From Brachypodius melanocephalos (lineage: Eukaryota > Chordata > Aves > Passeriformes > Pycnonotidae), in contig VZSR01003805.1 in assembly GCA_013398615.1 (NCBI GenBank), forward strand, positions 3,503,707 through 3,567,706: 64,000 nucleotides of DNA, in the 5' to 3' direction. Below the pieces are notes generated by a model. That model was given only the letters and a program-made list of their open reading frames with translations, made no database searches and was not told where the DNA came from. Positions 13,067-27,194 of this stretch are shown here, piece after piece. A program made the position numbers and the translations under genes. Position 1 is the first letter of the stretch. Every line of letters starts with the position of its first letter.

Positions 13067-13123
13067 TATACAAGGATATGTCATTGGACAACTAATTAGG
13101 GATCCTTTGGGGCCTCCTCATCC
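13067..13123 (+). repeat. Copy 2 of an imperfect 55-bp direct repeat
   Basis: This is the partner of 10908-10962, in the same orientation, 2.16 kb away. It reads 'atacaaggatatgtcattgg', 'acaactaattagggatcctt', 'tggggcctcctcatcc'. The CR1 pair lies between the two copies. Confidence 0.85.
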
Positions 13124-14442
13124 TATCCTAACTCAAGACAAGTGGTTTGCTGACACTTTACACATTGCTCCATGAGCTAGATTTTTCTAATTTAATTTTT
13201 CTTTGCAGTAAAAAACCTGCTCCTATTAGTTTGGTGAACACTTTCGAGTTTCACTTGGCCCTCACACCGCTGATATTCAGTCCAAACAAACCAGTGCTAT
13301 CAACAAATTGCACAATACAATAGTATGCTCCTGATCTGGTGAGACAAGGTTGTGAGAGACTGTGATATAATTTCTAGATTTCAGTACACCTTCCTAAAAG
13401 GAACAGTCACTGAAGTGAATAAAACAGACAAAACAGGAGTTACTAATCCCCACTCGACATTATAAGAATGTCACGAAGCTACAAAATACCAGACTGCAGA
13501 TTGTTCAACACTGGCTAACTACCCTTCGCCCCAGGTTACATATCCCACATGGCATCAAACACACACTATAATTACATTTCTGAATAATCCAAGAATTCAG
13601 TACAGAAGGATGGATTGTACTTGGAAAATAAGGCAGCTAATATTTCTTTTTTTAGCCTTTATCATTCTCTGTGTGGGTCCATGTCTTATATATAGTCTCC
13701 CATTGAAGACCTCACCAGTAAGAATGACTCATTTTCTTTGCACTTTTTTTAGACATTCATTGAATTAATATTAGACAGCTCCAAACAACGAATTAATGTA
13801 TTTTATAAGACTCCATCAAAGCAAGGTGGCATTTTAATACCCATTATACAGATAAAGACTAAAAGTAGAACAAATTAGGTCTAGAGTTAAAAAAAATACA
13901 ATATATTAGTTCTCAAAGCATAAATGCAGGGATTGCTTTCTTCCATTTCAGTAAGTACTTAGTATCTATCTACATACGTATTGAAAGGACAATTGTAGTT
14001 ATATTCAGTTTTAGCTGTGAGCACTCACACTTCAGCAAACCAAAATCTGCTCCTTCCCTTCCCCATGTGTATTACAGGATTATTTTTTTCAGTTTTATCA
14101 GACAAGTTTGTCACAATTTGTAGCTAGATGTCCAGGTAAATAAGAAGCCTGAGATACCCTGGAAAATGGAAAAATCTGAGTAACATGGAACCACAAAGCA
14201 TGCTGGAAAGCATGGCCAACTCTCCACAAGAACTCATCTTAAGCCCAGACAAGGAAGCCAGCTTTCACTCAGCACCAACTGTATTGAGTTTGAGGAATGA
14301 GTGACAAGAACATCACTGTGAAGACCATCCAGTTAAATGTCCCACTGCTTTTCAAATCAAGTAAAAATGTTTTAGGTCAGTAAAAGAACATGGATGTGAA
14401 GCAGACATCTTCTGTCCTCCTCTTTGTTTAAAGTTATTTCAT

Positions 14443-14501
14443 CTTCTTTTTTCCTCTCCTTTCTGTCTCCTCTTCCTCCCTTTCTCCCTCCCTTCCTCCT
14501 T
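14443..14501. repeat. Polypyrimidine tract
   Basis: This is an almost uninterrupted C/T run of about 59 bases on the plus strand (CTCCCTCCC-type), with triplex potential. Confidence 0.85.
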
Positions 14502-16672
14502 TGATTTGGAGACCAAAAAAAGAGACGTATGGTAATTTCTACTTAGGAAATAGGAAATGGAGAAAAGGAGGACATGGGCAGCACAAGAAGAGTCCAACCT
14601 GCAGGAATGGTGAGGCAGAAAGAGATTTCAGAAACCAAACAAATTTTGGGGGAAAGGGTCAGACACAGAGAACCTCAGAAATAAACAGAGAGGAAGAGTG
14701 GTACCCAGGCAGCTCCAGGAGAGACAAGAAGAATGTTAAGAAACTGTTTCTACCATGAGTTTAGTTTATGCAATAGAATGCATGATTTAAAGTTTAAAAT
14801 AATGATAAATTACATTTACGAAGATCATACACAGAAAAAAAATGTTCCTGATTAATTTGTAAAATTATTAAATTAACTATTTAATAATTGTTTTGTTATT
14901 CTGCACTATATTAAGGTTAACTCCAATCCTTTCCACTGACTTAATTCAGGTACTGAAGGTACTCAGTGAGATTCCTCAGGTAATCTGGCTACCTCTGACT
15001 ACCTCCTGAGAAACTGTTCTTCTCAACTAAAGGTACTTAGAAATCTGGATGTCAAAAGTTAGACACAAGCAGATAGTTGTCCACAAGTTAGCTCAAAATA
15101 CACAGATATTTCCATCCCAGAATCCTCTCTTGATTTCCTACTTGTAGGCTAGCAAAGTTACATAATTTCCCTCAGCCAGATAAGGGTATAGAGACTCATT
15201 TTCTCCAAACTCATAATTCAAATTAAAAGCTGACCTAGGAGAAGACCCTTAGATGTACTGTCCTACAGATTCTCCACGGACCAGGCTGCTTCTGCATGTC
15301 CTAGCAAGTGTTTTCTTTATTCTCTTTTCCCCTGAGTCTCCATTTCTTATTTTTGAAGAATGAGGGAAATCAGAATGCAATATTTGATGCAGAGTAAGGA
15401 GATAGAGGGAAATCAACCATACAAGCAGTGAGAGCAGAATTTTCTGATAAAAAGCTTGATATTACTAAGAATCATAGATTTTTTGGTATGTTGGTTCTTT
15501 GGGATAATATTCCAGTCTTGCTGCATAAAGTTATTTTTCTGAGCAGAAAGCGAAGATCTACTATTTCTATAGGCAATTCAAAAAGTACTTAAAAATCAGA
15601 ATGTCAGGAAATAAAAAGCTCATGGACAGAATAGACACATTTCCAAATTCCAAGGGAGATGGAAAACAAAATAAAATAACTTGCATTGTCAATTTGTAAT
15701 TCCTTTCTGGCAACAAGAAGGATGCCTAGGGAGTTCAGAGAAGCTAACAGGGCTATAATATTCATACTATATTTAAAAATGGATCAAGGCTAAAAACCAA
15801 CTCAGTTGTGCAATCTTTTATCCTAATGCAGCATAGCAGCTAAGAACTGCTATTTCTTTTTAAACGCCATCTTAACTTACTTCAAGAAGTGGCCTTTCCG
15901 TGTGATTGAAAGGGGAGCTGTTTGGAGAGAGCAAGCCTCACAAAGTGAAAAAGCTGGGAAAGAGTTCTGAATAGTTCTGAAGAACAGAAGCTTTCAATCA
16001 TTTCAGAGATTTAAGAGCTGTAACCAGCTGCAACAAATAACATACTTTTTCTTAGTGTAAGCTGTAAGGTACTGGTAAATAACGTACACATTTTTTTCCC
16101 CTTCTTTCTGACTGCAAAGCGGGATAGTGCACAGAGGGGCCACTCTTCACTACTTTTTGGCTGCTAAGTAGGTATTCAGAAAACATATAATTTGAGATTT
16201 ATATTGGGAGGTCATTTGATAGGTATTTATCCAGTGTATTTTTATTCATGGTATTCTAGTTTCTAATATTTATTCACTTCTACTCGCAGAAACCTTAACC
16301 CTCCACTTCTGTCACCTGGACAAATACTTTGGCTTTAATATGCCAAAACTTCCATCTAGGTCTAGACTTTGGACCAAAACAATTTCAAATAATTATTTTC
16401 AAACCAAAGACTGTCAACACAAATCTAGAGCAGGTATGGTACATCTTGCAAATTTAACCCCTTGTTGTTCCCATCAATCATGTTACTAGAGCATTCAATT
16501 TCTAATAATTAAAAAAAAATACTGTGCAAGATAAGAGTAACAAACATCTGAAATATGAGGTTTCAGTTAAGTCAAGGGCTGCATTTGCAACAAGTATATA
16601 TGCCCTCAGTTTCATCAGTACTAGCCACTCTAAAGCAAATATATTACATATATACATATGTAACATATATAC

Positions 16673-16717
16673 ATACTGTATATATATTTGTATATATTAC
16701 AACTATATATACAGTAT
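16673..16717. repeat. AT-rich perfect inverted repeat
   Basis: ATACTGTATATATA (16673-16686) and its exact reverse complement TATATATACAGTAT (16704-16717) flank a 17-base loop, inside a longer TA-rich tract from about 16640. It could form a cruciform in DNA. It looks like a microsatellite derivative rather than an RNA gene. Confidence 0.8.
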
Positions 16718-19700
16718 ATTGCTGTATGGATATTTTATCCCACATGCACAATAAGTGGGGTTTAATGGAACAGACACAGAATAGAATATGTTCCATAGTG
16801 AATAAATTGTTTGAAATGTTTACTGTAGTGTTTTAGAGACTACAGAAATAAATTGTTTGGGGATTAAAGCAGCATTTGTATTTCTCGTTTTACTGAAAAT
16901 ACATTTCAATCCAGACCAGCCTAAGAACAAGATCAGAGACCAGGTGTGAATTTCATTGTGTGACCTTGTATTTACAATGAACAAAAGCTTTCAGTTAATT
17001 CAACCATTTATGCATATGTGGAATAATACCATAGTTCAGACACAGCAGCTTGCTTTGTCTACACTGGGCCTTTACCGCACTTTCAGCATATTTAAGAACA
17101 TATCTTTTGTCCTATGTAAAGTTACAAACATCAAACTTTCTTATAACTGAGCTTGTGCTTTGACCCACCGGCAAAACTTTTGGAGATGACTTCTGATGCA
17201 GTTCTCAGCTTCTGAAAACATTGTGACAAAAGTGTTTCTAATTGCATATACTTATTTTTGATTGTCTAAAGTTATAACTTGAAGTATTGTAATTTTATGT
17301 TTTCTTTCTACTATTTCCACTTTCTAAAATGCAAATTCATGCTTCGATATATATGTATTTTTTTCTAATGTTCCAGATAAACAACACTATCCAAATGTAC
17401 ATCACTTCTGAATGAGAAAAGAAAGAAGTTTAGTAGTCTCATTATTGTTCAAAATGACTATTGGGCTAAGGTAGTAAAATTTAAGCAATGCAGCATTAGA
17501 AAAATAGCTAAAGGTTTTATTTTAACTGCTAGTTCTTTGAAATATGCGCCTGTGCATACTCAAATCTCAGCACACTTAATGAGAAAGGAATTTTGAGGGA
17601 AAATAATTACTAAAGAAACCTGTGATTGAAGACTCTATCACAAGGTTTGTGAATGTGAGGGGTGAACTGAGATAACCCAAGTACTGTAACTCTCCAGTTC
17701 TTTATTTCTAAGCACGTGGAATATTTCATTGTAATGAATTACCTTTTAGTGTAATATCAGTATGCAGAAACGTGAGTGTGTGAGGGCGTGCATGTGAACA
17801 GACAGAACGGACAGCATGGTCATAAAGGCTACATGGGTGTCACTGCTTTTGTTATTGACAACACTAAAACAGATGCTGGGGTGTTGGTACCATAAACTAT
17901 ATTGTGGGCATGGTGTGCAGGAGTGGCGGTTCCCCACCAATATGTGGGAAAACAAAAGAATTCCAAACTGAAGGACAGTAATTTTAGATACCCAGGAAAT
18001 TTAGAAGCAGTCAGGCAAACTGTACCAGGAATGGATTGCTTGCACAGCGATTCTGGTACAGCATTTTAAAACAGCTTTAAAAGGTAGCTGTAGTTTTACT
18101 AGCAAAATTAAGCTTGCCTCCCTTGTTGAAATTCTAGTTGCTTTTGACAGAAAATAATTTCTCATCTAAATGATGGAGGGCACAATGTGTTGTACAGTAC
18201 ATCTGTTTCTTTACTGGTTTCCTTTAAATAGTTCATCTCCCAACTGCTGAGTTACTTCATTTAGCTTTATTCTCTTCCCATTACATCCCATTGCAGCATG
18301 CTGTATACTTCCCCATTTCCTCTCCACCAGAGTCAGTGATAATGACAGTAATTTTCTGTTGCCAACACCACCACCACACATTTCCCTCTTGATTTAGGCA
18401 AAGGTCGTATGGTGAATGGTTGAAGACAAACAGCCCAGGAGGTTGGAAATCTATCCAGAGGAAGAATCCTGTGACCTGACATACATATTAGTACTACATT
18501 TATATTTTAGTTGTCCTCTAATAATTTATAATTCTCCAGAAGTTCTCAGAAATTATTTTTAAAGGATTTGGTAATCTCTCTTCAGTTTCTTAAAACTCTT
18601 CATCAAAGATCACCTAACCTATATGACTCAGATATTCTGATTAACTAAGTACTCTTTTGTCTGTTTGCAATATGATTACTCTCACCCTTTCTCTTCCTCC
18701 AATTTCTCAGTGGTCTTCATTAACACTATACTTGACCAATTATTATATTTTATTCTTAATGAAAAACTAAAATGAATTTTATCTAATTCCAATAGTGGTT
18801 GTAGCTTTTTAAATTGTCCTTTTAGCTATAGCATGTTGATAAAAACTTCTCTGAATGTATTCTACTGACACAGTTAATGATATTGCATATTCTCTCCTCA
18901 TTTTTTCCTTTTTGTATTTTGATGATTTATCTGTTCTTTCACAATGCATTCTTTCTTTATCTCATATTGTTTCTGGGTTTTGATCAGCATTAATACTTGT
19001 TCATATAACTACCTGAGCTTTTCTTACATCATCTGGTCCTCCTTCAAAAAGGATAACATGTCCAAGAATCATGTTTATTTCCAGTTATCTCTTTGTAGTC
19101 ATTAATCTTTGCCTGAGAACTCCTTTATAGTCCCACCATGCCATTATCTGTAATCAAGCCACTCTGTATTGCTCTGTCCTTTAACTTAGTCAGGGATGTC
19201 TGTCATTGTTTGAAATTTATCTTCTGTTTCAGGTTCCATTTAATTGCTTCTTGTTGGACAATGTTGCTCTAGACCAGTAATATACACAACTGTACACATG
19301 TTGCTTTGAGAATTTGTTTGATTCTATTTGGGGTTCTTTTTAAATTTAATTTTATTAAAAGGTATTCCCATATGGAATAATTAAGAATAAGCGGCAACTT
19401 CCTATTACATACAGGACATTAGTTTTAAAACTGTAAATAGAACTAAAAACTGATTGTCCTGTGAATCTTCAGTTTATTGTCCTGAAGCATTAAAATCTCT
19501 TAGATTTTCTGCCTTGCTTAATCTTTGTATTTTCTCTTAAACAATTTGTATCTTGTTAAATTTCCATAACTTTCATCAGTTATCAAGAACATCATCATAC
19601 ACATTACTCTACACACAAACATTTCTAATTCTTGAAGATTTACCATTGTTACTTTTAGTCAACATAATCAGCTAGAAGGTTTTGGCCTTAAATAAATACA

Positions 19701-20644
19701 TAGCAAGAACATTTTACTCACATTACACCTGTTATTTTATGAGTTACTAAAACATCATGCTTCATTTTCATTATTAGAATTTTCATTGACTTTATAAAAC
19801 TAGCTTTCAGATGAAATACTTGCTACTAGTTTCTCATAAAATTGCATTTAGGGCCAATAGCCAATTCCTCACATATGTAGTCTCAAAATGCACCTCATCA
19901 GTGTTTGTACATCAAAATGAGGCCACCTTCTGATCTGGGCAGGCTTTTAGCTTAAACACACTGTTTAACATTAACATTAACATTTAACATACTGTTAGAA
20001 CAGATGGGACTAATTCCAGTCCTCATGTACCATATTTACAGATATATACCATGAAATACTGTCACTGTTAGTGGTGACTGTACATGTGAGGGCTTTCAAC
20101 ACCTGGATTTGGGCCTTTGTTCCTAGGGAAGGTATGACTGAGTCCAATACATTGCTGTGTACCTTGGACAAGCTCTTTCTTCTAAGACTGAGCTTAGCAA
20201 AGTAGCACATATACACCAAGTGTCGTTAACCTGAATGGCAGAGGTGAGTGCAAAGACATTCCAATCAAGATACTGGCACCTGGATCATTGATCAGGAGTG
20301 CAGCCCAAAGTCCCATCTCTCTGCCTCTCAACCTTGTGTGGAACAACATTCAACTGAAGATGGTCAGATATTCCAGAACAACCAGAGAAACCATCACCTA
20401 AAGGCTGATTTAGCAGAACCTAGCATACAGGCAGATGGACCCATCCCTGATTGATTATATCTCCAAGATACAGTTGCTGAGACAGGTTTAGATGAAAACA
20501 TACTCCTACTGACTCTCAAGGGATCCACCACATCTAGGATGTCTTAATGAAGAGCAATCTTTCGAGCAATCATTACTGCCAAAATTTTCATAAAGTCCCC
20601 TATCAAGTGCAGGATCAGTCCCCAGTCTGCAGTGCTGTGTTTTT

Positions 20645-20702
20645 CACACACACACATTACATAGATATACAATATATACAATATATACAATATATAGATA
20701 TA
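20645..20702. repeat. Compound CA and TACAATATA microsatellite
   Basis: A short (CA)n at 20645-20655 is followed by three exact copies of TACAATATA at 20668-20694 and a TATAGATATA tail. Confidence 0.9.
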
Positions 20703-22560
20703 TTAACATGAAGCAGATTCCTCTAAACTCCCTTTCCACTGGGGAATGAGCACTACCTCTCCATAGCCTGCACTCACACAGGATGATGCAGACTTGCCAG
20801 AGACCTCAAGAGAGAAAGACAGTGCAAGGTATTATTTACACATGCAATGCTGGGTAGTACATTAATAAGCCCTTCTGCCTCTTGAATAGCTTGAGGAATA
20901 CCATGACAGAACCATTAACAAGAGCATGTAGAATGGGATTATTTGTTAGACCCACTGCTGTTGCAGGATGACAGGCACAATCTTCAACTCTGACACCCAC
21001 CTGAGCTTGAATTTGCAGTTTCTATAGTTAGAATTCCTACTAGGATGAAAAATAAGATCTTGAAGCCTCAGGGACAGATGTTCTGAGGAAGGAGAAAAAG
21101 CTCTAATAAAAATAATACGTATACATAACTCTGTATGGATTGTAGCCCAAACTGAACCATCAAAATTTTTGTGTCTACATTACAGCTTAAAGAGATCTAG
21201 TACAAAACCACCAATACAGCCTAGACGGTGGTTCAGCTGATCAGATGAATCTACCTTAATTTATCCTCAAATAACTACCCTAATAGTTATTCAGCCACCC
21301 AGCTAAATTGCATTCTATGCTCCATTGGCCTTAATGTCTGATTAGGTGCTTCACTTAGCCACCCACAGAAATGAATTTCGAGTCATCTGAGATGCTGCAA
21401 ATGTACATTGCTTGGAATCTGACTGAAGCTCCAGACAGGTATGGCTGTTTTATGCATCCTGTACCATAAAGACCAAGCCAACACAGACGTCCCAGACATC
21501 AAAATTTCAGTATGAGGGCAACTGAACATAGTCCTAAACATCTACTGATGTGTAAATAGACATGCAATTGTCTAATTTTGAACTTTAAATCTGTCCCATC
21601 CTCTTTGAGCTAAGGGTAAAAGTGGCCCACCTGAGGACTCACAGGTGTAAAGGACTGGGGTGAAGGAGGGGAAGACTCAAAAGACACCAGAATGACAGAG
21701 CCACTTTACTCATGAAAAAAGCCAAAGCTACACTGGTACTGAGAGGGGCTCCACATTTTTAGTGTTAAGTTCTGTAGGTCTGCCATGAAACTAAAAGCAA
21801 GTCCTGGGCGCAGGATTGTGGCCCTGATAAGGGGACTGAAACTAGGGGTTCCAGGAATATATTCTAAGACTTTATTAGATGTGTAGTAAATCTTAAACCA
21901 CAGCTTATTCCAGGATCAGTAGGACTCTGCTAAAAGTATGGCTTGCTCATATATCACCAACTTATCAACAGCCAGTTTTTATTGCCTTGAATAGTTCTTA
22001 ATTTCTGGGTAAACTGCACACAGACAATGTCTTCTAAATCTTATTAGGGTCCAGATGATGCACAAGTGTCCCAGTGATTCCCAGCAGTAGCCATTATGGG
22101 TTGGAGAGCTGATAGCCTGGATGCTGCAGAGGTTGACTGGCTTGTTAGGAGTTGGCTTCTGGAAGTTTCCTAAGCCGCTAGAGACTAGAAACCTTGTCTA
22201 GAATCGGCCTCTTTGTCATCACCAGCCACACAGTTTATTTAAGAAAGGTGTTAGAAAACTGACAGAGTCTTTTCTAGCTTTCACCTAAATGCCTAAATCA
22301 TCAATCTCTGCCCTTGTCTGGTGGTCTTCACAAATGCAGGACTTAAAGCTAATGCCCACAGAGATTTCCTTTTAGGTGCATTTCACTCTAAGGAAATAAA
22401 ATCGTTTCTGTTATCTATACTTGATACAGAGTTTAAGATCCTCAAAAGACATTAAAGGCAAGAAGAATTGCTGTATATTCCAGAGGAGCAATTCCCAGGA
22501 ATGACACCTGAGAGAAGAGAGTCTTCAGGTAAACTTCAGCTAATCAACCTCCAGAACTAC

Positions 22561-22622
22561 TGAAAAAATGAAAGAAAAGAAACAAAGAAAGAAGGAGACA
22601 GAGAAGAAGGGAGAAAGAGAAG
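22561..22622. repeat. Polypurine tract
   Basis: This is a nearly pure A/G run of about 62 bases on the plus strand, so pyrimidine-rich on the transcribed sense strand. The open frame seen on the minus strand here is low-complexity and not a gene. Confidence 0.85.
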
Positions 22623-24690
22623 CCAAAACTTAACTCAAAACTACATCCAAAGCAGTCAGCTAAGGGGAACTGAGAAGCTAGACTTTGCCTAGCAGATATA
22701 CTGCAAAATACTTTTGCAGGTAAGTTCACAGGATGAATACAAATACAGAAAATTATTAGATGGTCAAGAAATGCACATGCAAATAAGTGGAAATGCAAGA
22801 CATCTATGTTCAGTTTCTAGACATGTGTAATTTAACTGTGTCTAGAAACAGTTTCCAGCTCTGTGTAATTTAAGATTCATTTCAGCTGCCAAAGCATCAG
22901 GACTCTACAGCTGTCTGAAGAGCTTGGTGATATCCCACCTGAACTTGAGCTGCTAATCATGAAGGGCCTGGCTGTCTCTGGTCCTCAGCAATATCTGTCA
23001 GCCTTGTCTAGATCTCCTGGATTCCCTATGGTCATTCAATTGGTACTAGACACCTACATTTAAGCAACAGACTTGGTCTGTTAAACATTATGTCAGTAGG
23101 TATTTTGAGATTTAGTGCCTCCTTCATCAAATGTATAGGAGTTTTAAATCCCACCCTGCAGTCACTCTATGTCTCATTTTCCCAACAGTGAAAAAGAGAG
23201 AATTTACAAAAAAACCCCAAACCACTTATGCAATACTTAGTCCATTAGGAAATGCAAGCTGCACAAGTACTCAGAGGGGTAGAGATGTATGTCTTTTAAA
23301 AGCAGCAACAAAAGCCTAGAGTGTAATGCAACTATTAACTGTTGATAGTGAACAATATTTTAGAATGCCGAAGATATAATAAAATCCTTCGTATTTTTCT
23401 GTTAACTCGTTTTGAGTGCTGGTCTCTGTTTTTGTCATAGTGTGTTTTATCAATCTTTTTAAGAGATTTTTTTTTCTCCAAACTGCAATAATAAGTGATA
23501 AAACTTCAGAATATCTTAAATGATTAGGACAACCTACAAATAGACAGTCATATATAGTCCTTAATAAGAACTAGTCCCGCCTGGGCAGTGATTTGATTGA
23601 ACTGCTTTTATCTCTGTGAATCCAGAATGGAGTCTTTGATGAAGTTTCACAGTTGTAGAAAACTGCATGAGAGCTTTTAGTGACCTCGCACATTTATATA
23701 TTTACATCTGTTTCTCTGCAAGTCAACTCTTTTTTTTCTCAGCATACTAAGTGATGTAGGCCTGCAAGTCTGCATAAAATTATAGCTTGTCCCAGGGATG
23801 TCCATTATGTTTATGTATCAAAAACACGCATAAGTTTTGTTTATATCTAGTTCATATACTATGATTTATGACTGATTTAATTGTTTTCTTGTACTTTGGA
23901 ATTGGTTCACCTCCGAAATAGCCTTCACATTAAGAAACTGCAGTATCATCTGCATCTTCAAATACAGAGTATCTGCACAAAGTCACTAGAAATTTTTATA
24001 TCTGAAGGACACTGCAGCCTATTACACAACAAATTATCAAAATTAATGATGATTGTGTATCCATGTACATATTCAAGCACATGTGAACCAAGCCTTGGGC
24101 CTGAATATGCCTGGGGCCTACTAAATATTATGGAAGTGTCATTCCTGCATGACACTAACAGTGGGTAGGAGCTGCACTTGCTATTTGCGCAAACACACTG
24201 TTAGGAGAAATGAAGTATATCATGAAAAAACAGTATTTTTTAAAATACTATGTTTCAATACATTTCTAAAACATACACCTTGATAAAGTACTGAAAAGTA
24301 TTTATACTGTGAAGTTAATAGAAATCCAGCTGTTTCTTCATATGAAGTCCACACACTTCAGGTAAGATAAACAAATCTTCCTTATTCTAACTACAGTCTA
24401 GTGAATAACTTTCCTAATACCCAAGGGAGACTATACACAAGGAGTTAATTTCCATGATTTAATGAATGATTAACCATGAAATCTTTTTATCAGAAGATCA
24501 CCTTTTTATTAAAATGCTAATTTAATTAATAGAATTTTGCTGTTGAGAATACTATATATGGGATAAATTTGTTCTCAGATATATGTTATTCCATCTACAT
24601 TAATTATAATATTGTGATATTCCCTCTTCTGTTCTCAACAGCTAGTAAGACCTGTACTACTAAATCATACTTAATAGGAGGGTGATGGTT

Positions 24691-24704
24691 GTTGCTTAGG
24701 CAAC
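24691..24704 (+). promoter_or_regulatory. RFX-like palindrome
   Basis: GTTGCTTAGGCAAC has inverted arms GTTGC/GCAAC like an RFX dimer site, with one mismatch to GTNRCC. It was found by eye only. Confidence 0.3.
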
Positions 24705-25841
24705 AGAATGAATAAATGCAGGTCAGAATGTGCTTCCAGAAAAAACAAAAGCAGGAATATTGTACAGAATGAATAAGAAATATGTCTTAACTGATTTTTA
24801 CTGCATCGAACTATTGGATTTCTTCAATGCAAAGCAGCTAACCTATCTGAAACATTTAAGTTAATAAGATTTTAAACTCTACTTTAATACGTAAACCACT
24901 GTAATAAAGGTAAAGCTGTTCTGTCATATTGAGGAAGAATACAACATACTAAGTTTGGAACAATCTGAATTTTTCTCTTAGCATAGCAGAATTTTCTCCT
25001 CTCATTTTCTGAAATACTTTTTAAGTTTAATTTTCCTTTTAATATTTTGGCTAGAATGAAAAATAGCTTTTAAAACACTCATTTAAATTTTTCAAGAGAG
25101 GCTTTTCTTACATAATGCTGATGTATTCAAAGGAGTGATATAAAAAGAAATAATTGGTTAATTTTCAATAAAATATAGGAAATATATAATTTCTGGTAGA
25201 GAAAAAACCCTGAAATATGCAAAAGCATGATGAACAGTGAAATTGATAAATTGGAAATTATGGAACTACTGAAATTATACGTTTTTTATTACTACACAAT
25301 TTCACAGCTCTTTTATTGTTATTGCATTAATGAGTCTAATCTTCCATTCAATGCATGCTACCTCAGCTAATATTAACAGTAATTATGTATTTCATCTGTA
25401 ATATATCAGAAAAGGCTTAAAATTACCAGAAAACACTGGCTAACAGAGAAGCATGCAAGCAAAACTTAATCTGCCTGATATATTAGAAGTTTGATTTGTA
25501 TATTGCATAACAAAATTGTGTATGTAATTTGTATGTTTACATAAGTACAGTAATAAGAGATGTAGGAAAGTCATATAAATTCCCTGAGAACATGGTTCAG
25601 GCCGCTCCAGAGCCAGGGTATGACTGAAAAGCTCTCCAGGGCAGCTATTTGTCTTCTCAGTTGCTCATAATATACCTGTGGTAGATGTACCCCTCTGCAT
25701 TTGTTATTCCACCTACAGCCTCTTGTGAACAGTTTTCTTTTGTAACCTCTTTAAGACTAAATGATCGCCTACTTATGTAACTAATGCTACAACAGATATA
25801 AGAATTTTGGGAAACTGCAGCACGATACACTTTTGGGCTTT

Positions 25842-25852
25842 CCCCCCCCCCC
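25842..25852. repeat. C homopolymer
   Basis: This is an 11-base C run, notable in such AT-rich DNA and a likely sequencing-error spot. Confidence 0.9.
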
Positions 25853-27087
25853 ATATTGCTGGGCTGACAGCACAGGTCTGTTTAAATAGTATTTAAAGGT
25901 ACAGATTACAATGATTTTTACTGATCTAAGCAAATGATCACATGGCAGCCATGTAAAAACAGGAAGAAATGTCTACATTATTATAATGTGGAAAATGGCA
26001 GGAATATGTCATTTGATTTTTTGAACAGTAGTCCAAAGGCATATAATGATGTTGGTGAAGTAATTTAAAGAGGAAAGACACAATTCATGTGATGATTTTA
26101 TAGTTATAATATTCATGCCATTTCACTTGTGTTTCTTATATGGCAGATACAAGTTATGAAAAGTTAGAACTGTTCCAAGATATACATGGATACTTACAAT
26201 ATATTTTAAAGATATTTTAAAATATGTTTTAAGCCCTGATACTTTTTAAGAAATGCAGTCAGGATTTTTGGAAGAGGCTCAAGTAGGAGGAATACTGAAG
26301 CAGGTAGAAAAGTGATTATATAACAGTCTTACAAGTAAGCCTCTCTCTTTACTGTCAATATTAATTTCAATGGAAAGTTTGTGCATGACAGGTCTGTTAT
26401 CTTACACCACATGGTGATACTGTAAATCCTGACCAAAATTTCGTTTCATTCAAGCATTCCTGATAAATGCCTAGAGTTAAAACATGAAAATGGATCAATT
26501 AATAGGAATGCATTACTTTTTCTCCCAGGGCATAAGTTTCAACAAGTGAATCCCATAGCCTGATTATCTAAGATGCAAAAATATTTAACCGAGACATCCA
26601 GAATTACTTGCAGAGAGAGCACACTTTATTAAATAATTCTCTGTTATTCAAATACCTCTCAAGGCAAGAATGGCATTGCATGTTCTTTAATTATCATTAT
26701 AAGTTAATGCTGAAATAAAAGTAAGAATGTGATGCACTGCAGAAAGGGGTGTTGGCAGGTTTTTCATACTATGAAAATCCTGCAATGGATTAAAAGAACT
26801 GTGCATTTTTCTTCTTTAATCGGAGGATCAATGAGGAAGAGAAAGAACATTAATACTCAGTTTTTATTTTACCAAATTTCAGGCTAGACTCTTTTGTAAT
26901 GTGTACAGTCTGGAAGTTTATAAAAAAGGCAGTTAATATATTAATTCAGCTACACATAGGAAAGTGAAACACTAAACAGATCTTAGTGCAATGCAGAATA
27001 GCTCTAAGGTTTTTATGAGCACATAAGAGACAGACAAAAAAGGCAGCTACAGTGTATATACAGAGCTATGCACGGAAGATTTCTTAC

Positions 27088-27194
27088 CATGAATTGCACA
27101 TTGTCAAATCCATTAGCCAGCAAGTGGTTTTCATACTGAGGTAGCCCAATATTTTCCAACCATTGTCCCACTGTCTGGACAGGGCATCGGGGTC
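27088..27194 (-). CDS. ANKS1B: ANKS1B coding exon, first half of SAM domain 1 (full-length isoform splice form)
   Basis: In the long isoform this exon starts after the acceptor CCCTCCTACAG at 27195-27205. Its first two bases complete a split AGA codon (the A comes from the exon ending at 48440). It encodes RPRCPVQTVGQWLENIGLPQ, then YENHLLANGFDNVQFM, 36 residues counting the split arginine. The WLE-IGL-Y-F pattern is the start of a SAM domain. The donor is ATG|GTAAGAA at 27088/27087, phase 0. The next exon (211-113) continues GSNVMEDQD and completes SAM1, so a 26.9-kb intron splits the domain. Compared with the mammalian protein as I recall it, there are conservative changes (WLEN for WLES, NHLL for NHLM). 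Confidence 0.96.

Larger units (their letters stand above)
212..27087 (-). other. ANKS1B intron of 26.9 kb within SAM1
   Basis: This intron is bounded by GTAAGAA at 27087 and TTTTTAG at 212. Its contents, left to right, are as follows. 212-7120 is unassigned AT-rich sequence, slightly richer in GC at 4.4-5.3 kb. 7121-8030 is CR1. 8913-8932 is a 20-base A tract. 10.05-10.6 kb is a CpG-richer block with an RFX-like site. 10.9-13.1 kb holds a CR1 tail-to-tail pair flanked by two copies of a 55-bp segment. 14.44-14.50 kb is a pyrimidine tract. 16.67-16.72 kb is an AT hairpin. 18.2-19.7 kb is T-rich with no identified origin. 20.65-20.70 kb is a CA/AT microsatellite. 22.56-22.62 kb is a purine tract. 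24.69 kb has an RFX-like palindrome. I recognise nothing in the remaining stretches, and the short open frames there have no supporting similarity. Confidence 0.85.

Noticed and set aside
15465..15530. Possible CR1 tail remnant ('agaatcatagattttttggt')
   Set aside because: The match is too short and diverged to call without an alignment tool.
16640..16720. Hairpin as a microRNA precursor
   Set aside because: The stem is pure TA-type low-complexity sequence, unlike a microRNA stem, and fits a microsatellite derivative.
22544..22798. 84-residue minus-strand frame rich in F, L and S
   Set aside because: Much of it is translation of a polypurine tract's complement, a low-complexity artefact.
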